Shown here piece after piece: positions 17,062-25,314 of a stretch of DNA of 64,000 bases. The notes under the pieces were generated by a model. It worked only from the letters and a program-made list of their open reading frames with translations. It was not told the origin of the DNA and made no database searches. Each line of letters starts with the position of its first letter. Position 1 is the first letter of the stretch. Source of the stretch: JAVVHH01 sp963848035 (GTDB lineage: Bacteria; Pseudomonadota; Alphaproteobacteria; Acetobacterales; Acetobacteraceae); NCBI GenBank assembly GCA_963848035.1, contig CAWKCD010000001.1, forward strand, positions 868,001 to 932,000, read 5' to 3'. Position numbers and translations under genes: made by a program.

Positions 17062-18477
17062 CTGCACCTGAGGCCCTCGCTGCTGCTCCGCTCCGCAGGC
17101 TTCCGCCTAGCGCTGAGCTACGCGCTCGTCTTCGGCGCCAGCGCGCTGCTGCTGATCTTCGTGCTCTGGGCCTCCAGCATGAACATCCTCAGCCGCCAGG
17201 TCGACGCCGCCATCGACGCCGATGCCCAGGGCCTAGCCGAACAATGGCACCAGGGCGGCACCAGCGCCCTGTTCACCACCATCCAGAACCGAATTGCCAG
17301 CAACCCCGACAACGACGCCATCTACCTCGTCCTCGACCCGTTCGGCCGCACCGTCATCGGCAATCTCGAGAATTGGCCCGCCGCCGTCGCCCGCACCGGT
17401 CAGGAGTACCAGATCACCGTCGAGCGGAACGGCGCCAGCAATCTCGCCCGCTTCCAGCGCTACGACCTGCCGCTCGGCTACTCCCTGCTCGTCGGCCGCG
17501 AAGTCTCATCGCGCGCCGCGCTCAGTTCGCTCCTCACCGACACTCTGCTCTGGGCGCTCGGCCTCATCGGCGTCCTCAGCGTCGCCGGCGGCTTCGTCCT
17601 GCAGCAACTGTTCAGCCGTATGGTCCGCCACGTCTCCCAAACCGCGGACGCCATCTCCGCCGGCGACCTCTCGCGCCGGGTCGCCATCTCCGGCCGCGGC
17701 GACGAGTTCGACCGCTTGGCCGAAACCATCAACGACATGCTCGACCGCCTCAGCCGCCTCATGGACGGCGTGCGCCAGGTCTCCAACGCCATCGCCCACG
17801 ACCTGCGCACGCCCATTACGCGCGCCCGTGCTCGCCTCGAAGATGCGGTCGTCCACACCCAGGACCCCGACCAGCTCCGCTGCGCGATCGAGCGCGCGGT
17901 CTTCGACCTCGACGGCATCACCAACGTCTTCCAGGCCCTGCTGCGCATCTCCGAGATCGAAGCCGGCGCCCGGCGCTCGGCCTTCATCCTCCTCGACGCC
18001 CGCCCACTACTGGACGATATCTGCGACCTGTATTCCGCTGTCGCCGAAGAGAACGAGCTCTCGCTCACCCTGCAAGTCTCCGGCGAACTCCACGTCCGCG
18101 GCGACCGGGAGCTCATCCAGCAAGCCGTCGCCAACCTGCTGGATAACGCAATAAAGTTCAGCCCCCCCGGTAGCACGGTCACCCTCTCCGGCAAGACCGA
18201 GCCCGACGGCCTGCACATCTCCGTTGCCGACCAAGGCCCTGGTATCCCCGAGCCCGAACTATCCCGCGTCACGGAACGTTTCTTTCGCGGTGAGACCGCG
18301 CGCCACACGCCCGGCTTCGGCCTGGGCCTCACCCTGGTCCGCGCGGTTGCCCAACTCCACGCCGGCTCGCTCGTCCTCGCGGACGCCAAGCCCGGCCTGT
18401 GCGCCACTCTTCTCTTGCCTGCCCCGACCGAAACGCGTCCCCGCCCATTGCTGGCCGCGGCTGCGGCCAAGCCTTGA
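17062..18477 (+). CDS. Membrane sensor histidine kinase with HAMP domain, probable CTG start
   Basis: Partner of the response regulator just upstream. 471 residues from a CTG at 17062. Membrane helix 1 is about residues 14-36 (LALSYALVFGASALLLIFV), then a periplasmic sensor region of about 130 residues, helix 2 near 155-180 (LLWALGLIGVLSVAGGFVL), HAMP (about 180-232), HisKA with His246 in NAIAHDLRTPITR, and HATPase with N box QAVANLLDNAIKFSPPG, G1 DQGPGIPEPE and G2 FGLGLTLV. The first ATG/GTG/TTG-type codon is the GTG at 17161, which would cut away the first membrane helix. A GGAG at 17052-17055 stands six bases before the CTG, which is why I choose it; a second CTG follows at 17068. Confidence 0.85.
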   Translation: MHLRPSLLLRSAGFRLALSYALVFGASALLLIFVLWASSMNILSRQVDAAIDADAQGLAEQWHQGGTSALFTTIQNRIASNPDNDAIYLVLDPFGRTVIGNLENWPAAVARTGQEYQITVERNGASNLARFQRYDLPLGYSLLVGREVSSRAALSSLLTDTLLWALGLIGVLSVAGGFVLQQLFSRMVRHVSQTADAISAGDLSRRVAISGRGDEFDRLAETINDMLDRLSRLMDGVRQVSNAIAHDLRTPITRARARLEDAVVHTQDPDQLRCAIERAVFDLDGITNVFQALLRISEIEAGARRSAFILLDARPLLDDICDLYSAVAEENELSLTLQVSGELHVRGDRELIQQAVANLLDNAIKFSPPGSTVTLSGKTEPDGLHISVADQGPGIPEPELSRVTERFFRGETARHTPGFGLGLTLVRAVAQLHAGSLVLADAKPGLCATLLLPAPTETRPRPLLAAAAAKP

Positions 18478-18665
18478 TTCCTGACGACTTGACGCATGCT
18501 GCGCCGCCATCGAGCGCGAAGAACAACGTCTCAAACCTCAAGACGAAAATCACAGAAATAAAAAATACTTGGTTTCGGGACGACGCGCTGTAGTTGCAAG
18601 TTACAGTTGTGCGGCGAGACGGAAAATTTCATAACGCATCATTAAATCTATTTCAGGCTTTATAT

Positions 18666-18752
18666 ATGCGTGTCGTTAACCGCCTGCCGGATGAAGCGGA
18701 CCGTTTGGCCGCGTTGAGAGCTTTGGGCGTGCTGAATGCCGAGCGCGATTAG
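18666..18752 (+). other. 5' part of the hybrid kinase gene, ended by an in-frame amber codon
   Basis: From ATG 18666, 28 codons read as the expected start of a GAF domain (DRLAALRALGVLNAERD) and then hit TAG at 18750-18752. The same frame continues past the TAG with ELQAIAEAAAAICQTPIAL, the normal next piece of that domain. One base change would turn TAG into CAG, GAG or AAG, so this is a nonsense codon and not a frameshift. The preceding 188 bases (18478-18665) hold no gene and are visibly AT-richer than the surroundings; TATATA at 18661-18666 might be part of a promoter. Confidence 0.6.
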
Positions 18753-18809
18753 GAGCTTCAGGCGATCGCCGAAGCCGCGGCGGCGATCTGCCAAACCCCG
18801 ATCGCCCTG

Positions 18810-21167
18810 GTGACGCTCGTGGACCTGCACCATCAGGTTTTCAAGGCCAATATCGGCCTGACCGAGCTTGACGGCAGCCCGCGGGAGGTCGCGTTCTGCT
18901 CCCATGCGATCAGCCAAAGCGACGATCTTTTCGAGATCGGAGACTCCACCCTCGATCCTCGCTTCATGCAAAATCCGTTGGTCACGGGAGCGCCGAACAT
19001 CCGCTTCTATGCGGGCGCCGCGCTCGAGCTGAGCGGCGGGCACAAGATCGGAACGTTATGCGTCATCGACCGCCGCGCCAGGGACCTCGACGAAGCGCAG
19101 CGCAAGGCGCTCCGGGCGCTCGCGCGGGCAGCCACTTTATCGCTGACAGGCCTGGCCCTGCGTAAAGCAGCCGACGGGCAGGCCGAAGAGTTGACGGCGA
19201 TGAAGGAGGAGTCGCGGTGGCGTTACGAGTCCACGCCAGCCATGCTTCATTCCATCGGTCCGGATGGCGGCATCATCGCAGTCAGCGACCGATGGCTGCA
19301 AGAACTCGGCTACGACCGTGATGAAGTCATAGGACGCGCCTCCACCGATTTCCTGACGGAAGAGTCCAAGGAGATCGCCAGACAGGAAGGATTGCCGCGC
19401 CTTTTCAACGGCGGCGGCTCCGATGGTCTCGAGTACCAGTTCGTGCGCAAGAATGGCGAACTGATCGACGTGTCGCTGTCAGCAACTCTTGAGCGCGACC
19501 GCGACGGTAGACCAACCCGGAGCCTGGCGGTTCTCAAGGACATCACGCTGCAGAAGCAAGCGATCAGGGACCTCGCTGCAGCTCGGGACGCGGCGGAGCG
19601 CGCCAATCGCGCCAAGTCTCGTTTCCTCGCGGGAATGAGCCACGAACTCCGGACACCCCTCAACGGCATTCTCGGCTACGCGCGCCTGCTGCGCCTGGAT
19701 GGCGAGCTGAACGCGGCGCAAGCCTCGCGTGTGGACGCGATGCTGAGCGCCGGCAACCACCTTTTGGACATCATCACGGCGGTCCTCGACATGTCGGCGA
19801 TCGAGGCCGATCAGATCGTGCTGCGGCCTGTCGGCACCGATTTGCAAGATCTCGTCTCGCAGTGCCTGGACGTCGTCGGCTCGGGAGCGGAAGCCAAGAG
19901 CCTGACGCTCAGCCTGTCGGCCTCGAGAGGGTTGCCGTCGACCATTACCGTCGATCCGATACGGCTGCGCCAAGTGCTTCTCAACCTTCTCGGCAACGCG
20001 GTGAAATTCACCGAGCAAGGAGGCGTCGACGTTCGTCTGAGGCCGGCGCTGAAAGCCGAGGCGATACGGATCGAAGTCGCCGACACGGGACCGGGAGTTC
20101 CACCCGACAAGCGCGCCAAGCTGTTCCAGGAATTTTCCCGCATCGAGACCGATGGAAGCGTGGGGGTCGAGGGCGCCGGGCTCGGCTTGGCGATCTCCGC
20201 CCGCTTGATCAAGCTCATGAAAGGGCAAGTGGGTTACGAAAACAACCGGGGCGGCGGCAGTGTGTTCTGGCTGGAATTGCCCGTCGTCTCGACATCGGCG
20301 ATCTCGCTTCCGCCTGAGCGAGCATCGGCGTCCGTGCCGTCGCAACAATCGCTTCGGGTGCTCATTGTCGACGATGTCGAGATGAATCGCGAGATCGCGT
20401 CGTCCTTCCTGGAGTCGGCCGGCCACACGGTGCTCTGCGTCAACGACGGTGAGGCCGCCGTATCTGCGGCCGCTTCCCAGGATCTCGACGTCATCCTGAT
20501 GGACGTCCGCATGCCCGGGATCGGCGGCCTCGAGGCGACCCGGCGGATACGATCCCTACCGCCGCAGAGGGGGTTCGTGCCGATCATCGGTTTGACGGCC
20601 CAGGCGTTTGCCGAACAGATCGCGGAATGCCGCGCGGCCGGCATGAATAGCCATCTCGGCAAACCCTACCATCCCGACGCGCTGCTTGCAGCGGTCGCGG
20701 CCGCGGCCGCGGTGCGCCCGGCAGTGCCGCCGAGCGCTGAGCAGCCGCAAGCAACGGCGCCAACCGAGCTTTTCGACTCGGAAAAATGCGAGCAACTCGC
20801 GAAAACCTTGTCGCCGGAGCGGATGTCGAAGCTCGTCGTATCGTTGGCAGAACGCCTCGTGAAGTTGCGTCAATCTCTGGATGAGGTGGTGAGAACGGGG
20901 ATCGGCAGCGTCAATTCCGTCGAACGGGCCCATAGCTTGATCGGACCTGCGGGCATGCTCGGAATGACGCGCTTCACCGCTGCGGCTCAAGCATTCGAGA
21001 GTGCGGCTGCGAGCAACATTGGAGACATGTCGCGTGAAGCAGGACGGCTGCGCGAGGTCGTGGACGCGAGTGTTTCAGAGATCGTGGCTGCGAAATCCGT
21101 CGGAATAGCCGCCGAACTGCAAGCCGCTCTTCTCGGTGCCGATCCGAGCGCGGCCTGCATGATCTGA
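18810..21167 (+). CDS. Hybrid sensor histidine kinase (GAF-PAS-HisKA-HATPase-REC-HPt), N-terminally truncated by an amber codon
   Basis: No membrane helix is seen, so probably cytoplasmic. Counting from the original ATG at 18666: GAF (to about 165), PAS (about 180-300), HisKA with His326 in GMSHELRTPLNGIL, HATPase (LLGNAVKFTEQG, DTGPGVPPDKR, GAGLGLAIS), receiver domain with Asp613 in VILMDVRMPGIGG, and a C-terminal HPt domain with His756 in RAHSLIGPAGMLG (the usual Lys after HxL is Ile here). The first possible restart after the amber codon is GTG 18810, which removes the front third of the GAF domain; whether it is used is unknown. Base use is G-rich on this strand, unlike the C-rich genes on both sides. 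That suggests later acquisition. Its stop lies five bases from the stop of the opposing gene. Confidence 0.75.
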   Translation: MTLVDLHHQVFKANIGLTELDGSPREVAFCSHAISQSDDLFEIGDSTLDPRFMQNPLVTGAPNIRFYAGAALELSGGHKIGTLCVIDRRARDLDEAQRKALRALARAATLSLTGLALRKAADGQAEELTAMKEESRWRYESTPAMLHSIGPDGGIIAVSDRWLQELGYDRDEVIGRASTDFLTEESKEIARQEGLPRLFNGGGSDGLEYQFVRKNGELIDVSLSATLERDRDGRPTRSLAVLKDITLQKQAIRDLAAARDAAERANRAKSRFLAGMSHELRTPLNGILGYARLLRLDGELNAAQASRVDAMLSAGNHLLDIITAVLDMSAIEADQIVLRPVGTDLQDLVSQCLDVVGSGAEAKSLTLSLSASRGLPSTITVDPIRLRQVLLNLLGNAVKFTEQGGVDVRLRPALKAEAIRIEVADTGPGVPPDKRAKLFQEFSRIETDGSVGVEGAGLGLAISARLIKLMKGQVGYENNRGGGSVFWLELPVVSTSAISLPPERASASVPSQQSLRVLIVDDVEMNREIASSFLESAGHTVLCVNDGEAAVSAAASQDLDVILMDVRMPGIGGLEATRRIRSLPPQRGFVPIIGLTAQAFAEQIAECRAAGMNSHLGKPYHPDALLAAVAAAAAVRPAVPPSAEQPQATAPTELFDSEKCEQLAKTLSPERMSKLVVSLAERLVKLRQSLDEVVRTGIGSVNSVERAHSLIGPAGMLGMTRFTAAAQAFESAAASNIGDMSREAGRLREVVDASVSEIVAAKSVGIAAELQAALLGADPSAACMI

Positions 21168-21172
21168 TCGCC

Positions 21173-21877
21173 TTAACTCTCCCGTCGAAAAGTCACCACC
21201 AGCACGTCCCGATACGCCGGCACCGCCGGGTCCAGCGCCCGCACCGGGGTCACTCCGTGAAACACCCGGTGATCATCCACCAACGCCGAATCCAACGGTT
21301 CCCGCAACGTGAAGCTTCCCAGCAATCCCCGATCCAGGCCGTGGATGCTCGTCTCACCCTCCGCGATGTTCACCCGGTTCACCATCAGCACTAGGACCCA
21401 GTCCACCCCGTCCTGATGCATTCCCTCCGGCGTCGGCCGTCCCGCCGCGTCCGGCCGTGCCTCGATCCGGAACTGATGCACCTCCACATGCCACGACGGC
21501 GCAGGTGTCAAACCGCTGAACAGCTCGTTGCAAAACCCCAAGATCGTTCGAAACGACGCCGTGTCCGCCACCCGCTCCGCCATCGGCTCGAACCACCGCG
21601 CGATCCCGCCGTTCAGCGCGTTGTAGTCGCGGCTCTGGTAATGCGGCTGGTGCGGCTTGCGGCTCACCCCGTCCGGCCCGGCGCGGAACGCCGCATGCCG
21701 CCGCTTCCGATACCGCCCTCCATCGGCCATGTACGTGTCGAGCCCCAGATCGTCCCAGCTGGCCACGAATTCGTCCCAGTCCGCCAGGCCCTTGCCCAGC
21801 GTCGCCCGCATCTCCGGCGCCTGCGCGAACACGAACCCACCCACCCGGAGCGCGTCGACCCATTCCTTCGGCATCAT
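21173..21877 (-). CDS. 2OG-Fe(II) dioxygenase family protein
   Basis: 234 residues. Matches the 2OG-Fe_dioxy family that includes free amino acid hydroxylases such as isoleucine 4-hydroxylase. The iron site shows as HxD in GMHQDGVDW and a distal His in DDHRVFHGVTPV, with an Arg near the end (DVLVVTFRRES) for 2-oxoglutarate. The substrate cannot be read from sequence. The ATG at 21877 overlaps the stop of the MscS gene (ATGA), so translation is coupled to the channel and the two are one operon. A hydroxylated amino acid as compatible solute would explain the pairing; this is speculation. Confidence 0.85.
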   Translation of the reverse strand: MMPKEWVDALRVGGFVFAQAPEMRATLGKGLADWDEFVASWDDLGLDTYMADGGRYRKRRHAAFRAGPDGVSRKPHQPHYQSRDYNALNGGIARWFEPMAERVADTASFRTILGFCNELFSGLTPAPSWHVEVHQFRIEARPDAAGRPTPEGMHQDGVDWVLVLMVNRVNIAEGETSIHGLDRGLLGSFTLREPLDSALVDDHRVFHGVTPVRALDPAVPAYRDVLVVTFRRES

Positions 21878-24216
21878 GCCGCTGCCTCCTCCGCCTCGGC
21901 CGACACCTGCGGCACCGGCGCCTCCCGGCTCAGCGCCCGATGGCTCGTGAACGGGCTCTCGATCGCCAGCTCGTCGAACTTCAGCTTGATCCGACGGTTC
22001 AGCTCCCGCGACACCGCCCACCGGCTGCTGGGCTGCGTCTTGATCCGCACCCGCAGGATCCAAGCCAGATCGGTCAGCTTCTCCACACCCATCACGTCCA
22101 GATCCGCCAGGATGATCGACTGCCACGCCGCATCCGCCTGCATCTCCGCCGCCAAATCCCGCAATATCTGCTCCACCGGCCCCGGCTCCTCGTTCAGCCC
22201 GATACTGACATCGAGCACCGCGTAGCCATAGTCGCGCGTTTGGTTCGTCACCGTCGTCACGGCGCTGAACGGGATCAAATGCACCGACCCATCCGTCGCC
22301 CGCAGCCGGATCGTCCGGATCGACAGCGCTTCCACCGTCCCCGTCAATCCACCCACCGTCACCACGTCACCCACCTGCATCGAGTTCTCCAGCAGCAGGA
22401 ACAGCCCAGTGATGAGGTCCTGCACCAGCTTCTGCGACCCGAACCCGATCGCGATCCCCAACACCCCCGCGCCCGCCAGCAGCGGCGCGATGTTCACGCC
22501 GATCGCTGACAGCACGATCATGCCCACGATCAGCACCAGCGCGATCATCATCGTGGTCCGCAACAGCGGCAGCAGCGTCCGCACCCGCCCCGCCCGCGCC
22601 AGTTGCGACGTGCTCGACAGGTTGCTCATGTGCCGCGCGATGCCTGTGTTGACCGCCTCCCAAGCCGCCACCGCCAGCAGGATCGTCACCACGATCGTGA
22701 ACACCGCGTCGAGCACCTTCGTGCCGAGGCCGCCTACCGTCACCCACAGCAGGATCGGCACGCCCCAGACCTCGAGGAGCCCGATCCCCGTGAAGAACCA
22801 GATCATCGCCGAGATCAGCCCCCGCACGATCGGGTAGTATACCCCGACCCGGCCCGCCCCTTTCGGATCCAGCCACGCCCGTCCCCGCTCGAGCCCGCCG
22901 AGTAGCAGCACCGCCAGCAGACGCGCCGCCAGCAGCACCGCCGCAGTCATCGCGAAGAACGTCAGCAGCCGCTGGTAGCCGTTCTGCACCTGCACCGCCC
23001 AAACCAGCCACAATCCCATGATCAGCAGGATCGCCAGCAGGTGCCAGCGCTCGGCAAACCGGTTCAGCAGCGTCGCCCAGACTCCCTGCATCGTCCGCCG
23101 CGCGTGCAGCCGGTGCGCGACCGGCTCGCGTGCCTGCAGCACCGCCGCGATCAGGCACAGATGTGCCGCCAGCCCGAACAGCTTCAGCAGCGCCAGCCGC
23201 GCTGTCGGGTCCATCCCGAACAGCGCGCCGATGTCGGCCACCGCGAACCCGGTCACCACGATCGCCACCACCAGCCGCGCCCATCGCGTCAGGAACGCCG
23301 CGGCCCAATCCGTCACCCCCAGCAGCCGCAGCCGCGGCTTGGCCGGCGAGACCAGGAACGCGCACCCCGCGAGGATTATCCGCGCCAGGAGGTATGCCTG
23401 CACCGCCTGCACGCTCACCAGCCGGGCCTCGATCGGGTCGCCCAGAGCCGTGCCCAGCATCAAATCCGCGACCGCGGCGAACGCCGCGAGCGGCAGCAGG
23501 TCCAACACCAGCCGTCCCACCAGGTATGGCACCTGCCGCAACCCAGCGATCAATCCCTCCAGCCGATGCCGCCGCAACTCCATTGCGGGCTTTGCCGCCG
23601 GGTCCGCCACCTCCGCCCGATGCGGCGCCCAGGCCAGCACCGCCGCCCGGATCCGACCCAGCAGCCGACGCACGAGATATTCCACCAGCAGCGCACCCCC
23701 CAGCACCACCAGCAGCTTCCCGAACGCCTCGATCACCGCCGCCCGCGCCACCGGATTGACCGCTTGGCTCGTCATCCAGCTCCACAGCAGCGGCAGGTCG
23801 TTGACCGACCGCAGCGAGGTCGCGAATTGCTGCGCATAGGCCGACAGCATCACCGACAGCCGCCCCACCAGCTGCACGCCGACGCTGTCCGGCGCTATCG
23901 CCGAGGGTTTTGCAGCGGGTGCGGCCGCCGACCCTGCGGCAGCAGGCGTTGCTGTCGCCGCTGGGTCTGCGGGCGCGTCGGCTGCCCCCGGATCCACCGC
24001 CACCGCATCCGCCACTGGCGCCGCCTTGGCGATCGTCTCCAACGTCGAGATCAGCTGCGCGCGGCGCTTATCGTCCTTCAGCACCGCCAGCGCATTTTGC
24101 GCTTCGCGCGCCGACGGCAGCGGCGCCGCAGCCGGGCGCGGCGCCTGCGCTGCCGCCTGCCCTCCGGCGCCAAACGCCCCGATCAACACGGCCAGAACCA
24201 ATACCATCCGGCGCAT
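21874..24216 (-). CDS. Large MscS-family mechanosensitive channel
   Basis: 780 residues. Signal peptide (MRRMVLVLAVLIGAFGAGGQ to AAAQA), a periplasmic N-terminal segment with an Ala/Pro/Asp linker (about 25-150), about eight to eleven membrane helices, and the C-terminal MscS core: pore helix region IGVNIAPLLAGAGVLGIAIG, then GSQKLVQDLITGLFLLLE, the beta domain (VGDVVTVGGLTGTVEALSIR) and the alpha/beta vestibule domain (RIKTQPSSRWAVSREL). It releases solutes on hypo-osmotic shock. The ATG at 24216 starts the signal peptide; upstream in-frame residues do not look like protein. Divergent from the HIG1-type gene with 64 bases between starts. Its last bases overlap the 2OG dioxygenase start. Confidence 0.88.
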   Translation of the reverse strand: MRRMVLVLAVLIGAFGAGGQAAAQAPRPAAAPLPSAREAQNALAVLKDDKRRAQLISTLETIAKAAPVADAVAVDPGAADAPADPAATATPAAAGSAAAPAAKPSAIAPDSVGVQLVGRLSVMLSAYAQQFATSLRSVNDLPLLWSWMTSQAVNPVARAAVIEAFGKLLVVLGGALLVEYLVRRLLGRIRAAVLAWAPHRAEVADPAAKPAMELRRHRLEGLIAGLRQVPYLVGRLVLDLLPLAAFAAVADLMLGTALGDPIEARLVSVQAVQAYLLARIILAGCAFLVSPAKPRLRLLGVTDWAAAFLTRWARLVVAIVVTGFAVADIGALFGMDPTARLALLKLFGLAAHLCLIAAVLQAREPVAHRLHARRTMQGVWATLLNRFAERWHLLAILLIMGLWLVWAVQVQNGYQRLLTFFAMTAAVLLAARLLAVLLLGGLERGRAWLDPKGAGRVGVYYPIVRGLISAMIWFFTGIGLLEVWGVPILLWVTVGGLGTKVLDAVFTIVVTILLAVAAWEAVNTGIARHMSNLSSTSQLARAGRVRTLLPLLRTTMMIALVLIVGMIVLSAIGVNIAPLLAGAGVLGIAIGFGSQKLVQDLITGLFLLLENSMQVGDVVTVGGLTGTVEALSIRTIRLRATDGSVHLIPFSAVTTVTNQTRDYGYAVLDVSIGLNEEPGPVEQILRDLAAEMQADAAWQSIILADLDVMGVEKLTDLAWILRVRIKTQPSSRWAVSRELNRRIKLKFDELAIESPFTSHRALSREAPVPQVSAEAEEAAA

Positions 24217-24280
24217 CGCGCGCCCCGCCCGGCGGCCCGCTGCGTCTTGCGCCGCGCCCGTATCGGCCCAAATCTGCGAC

Positions 24281-24475
24281 ATGGTCACGTTCCTTACAAT
24301 TCTGGTCGGCCTCGCCATGCTCGCGACCCTGGGAGTCCTCGTCGCAGGCATGGTCGGCATGGTCAGGGGCGGTGGCGATCCGATGCGCTCGAACGTCCTG
24401 ATGCGCTGGCGGGTTGTGCTGCAAGGCGTCGCCCTGCTGCTTTTCGTCATCCTGCTCAGCCTGCTACGGAGCTGA
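24281..24475 (+). CDS. Twin-membrane-helix protein, HIG1 type
   Basis: 64 residues with two membrane helices (TILVGLAMLATLGVLVAGMV and VVLQGVALLLFVILLSLL) joined by a short basic loop with RSNVLMRWR. Size, topology and the R-x-R-x-x-x-Q pattern before helix 2 match the small HIG1-domain proteins of Alphaproteobacteria, which are linked to cytochrome oxidase. I recall such genes beside etfBA and a cobalamin adenosyltransferase in relatives; both are close by here. The start ATG opens a clean first helix. Confidence 0.78.
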   Translation: MVTFLTILVGLAMLATLGVLVAGMVGMVRGGGDPMRSNVLMRWRVVLQGVALLLFVILLSLLRS

Positions 24476-24564
24476 CCCCCGCATCCCACGCCCGCAATCC
24501 CGACGTTTGACACAATCGAGGGACAGCGCCACACAACTTCCGTTCAATTCAGGGCTATCGTCTC

Positions 24565-25314
24565 ATGAAACTGCTCGTGCCCGTAAAGCGGGTGGTCGAC
24601 TACAACGTGAAGGTTCGCGTCAAGGCTGACGGTTCCGGCGTCGAGACCCAAGGGGTCAAGATGTCGATGAACCCCTTCGACGAGATCGCCGTCGAGGAAG
24701 CCGTCCGGCTCAAGGAGAAGGGCGTCGCCACCGAGATCATTGCGGTCTCCATGGGCGTCGCCCAATGCGCCGAGACCATCCGCACCGCGCTGGCCATGGG
24801 CGCCGACCGCGGCATCCTCGTCGAGACCGACGTCGAGCTGCAGCCGCTGGCCGTGGCGAAGCTGCTCAAGGCTTTGGTCGACAAGGAAAAGCCGGAACTC
24901 GTCATCATGGGCAAGCAGGCCATCGACGACGACATGAACGCCACCGGCCAGATGCTCGCCGCCCTCCTCGGCTGGCCTCAGGGCACCTTTGCCTCCAAGG
25001 TCGTCGTCGCCGACGGCAAGCTCACCGTCACCCGCGAGGTCGACGGGGGTCTCGAGACCCTCGAGCTGAACCTTCCGGCCATCGTCACGACCGATCTGCG
25101 CCTCAACGAGCCGCGCTACGCCAGCCTTCCGAACATCATGAAGGCGCGCAAGAAGCCGATCGAGAACGTCAAGCCCGCCGATCTTGGCGTGGATCCGGCG
25201 CCTCGCCTCAAGATCACCAAGGTCGCCGAACCCGCCAAGCGCCAGGCCGGCGTCAAGGTCGGCTCCGTCGCCGAACTCGTCTCCAAACTCCGTAACGAAG
25301 CCAAGGTGATCTGA
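24565..25314 (+). CDS. etfB: Electron transfer flavoprotein, beta subunit
   Basis: 249 residues, usual length. Starts MKLLVPVKRVVDYNVKVRVK and carries the family signature VDKEKPELVIMGKQAIDDD and the motif NATGQMLAALLGWPQGTF. With EtfA it takes electrons from acyl-CoA dehydrogenases and passes them to ETF-ubiquinone oxidoreductase at the membrane. The etfA ATG overlaps the stop (TGATG). Together with hbd downstream it points to a fatty acid or butyrate/PHB oxidation role. Confidence 0.96.
   Translation: MKLLVPVKRVVDYNVKVRVKADGSGVETQGVKMSMNPFDEIAVEEAVRLKEKGVATEIIAVSMGVAQCAETIRTALAMGADRGILVETDVELQPLAVAKLLKALVDKEKPELVIMGKQAIDDDMNATGQMLAALLGWPQGTFASKVVVADGKLTVTREVDGGLETLELNLPAIVTTDLRLNEPRYASLPNIMKARKKPIENVKPADLGVDPAPRLKITKVAEPAKRQAGVKVGSVAELVSKLRNEAKVI

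Noticed and set aside
18588..18606. Imperfect inverted repeat CTGTA..TACAG in the AT-rich gap before the hybrid kinase
   Set aside because: Five-base arms and an off-centre core are within chance; no second copy is seen.
18750..18752. TAG read as a recoded amino acid
   Set aside because: No pyrrolysine genes are in view, the lineage is not known for it, and no other gene here has in-frame TAG; a point mutation is simpler.
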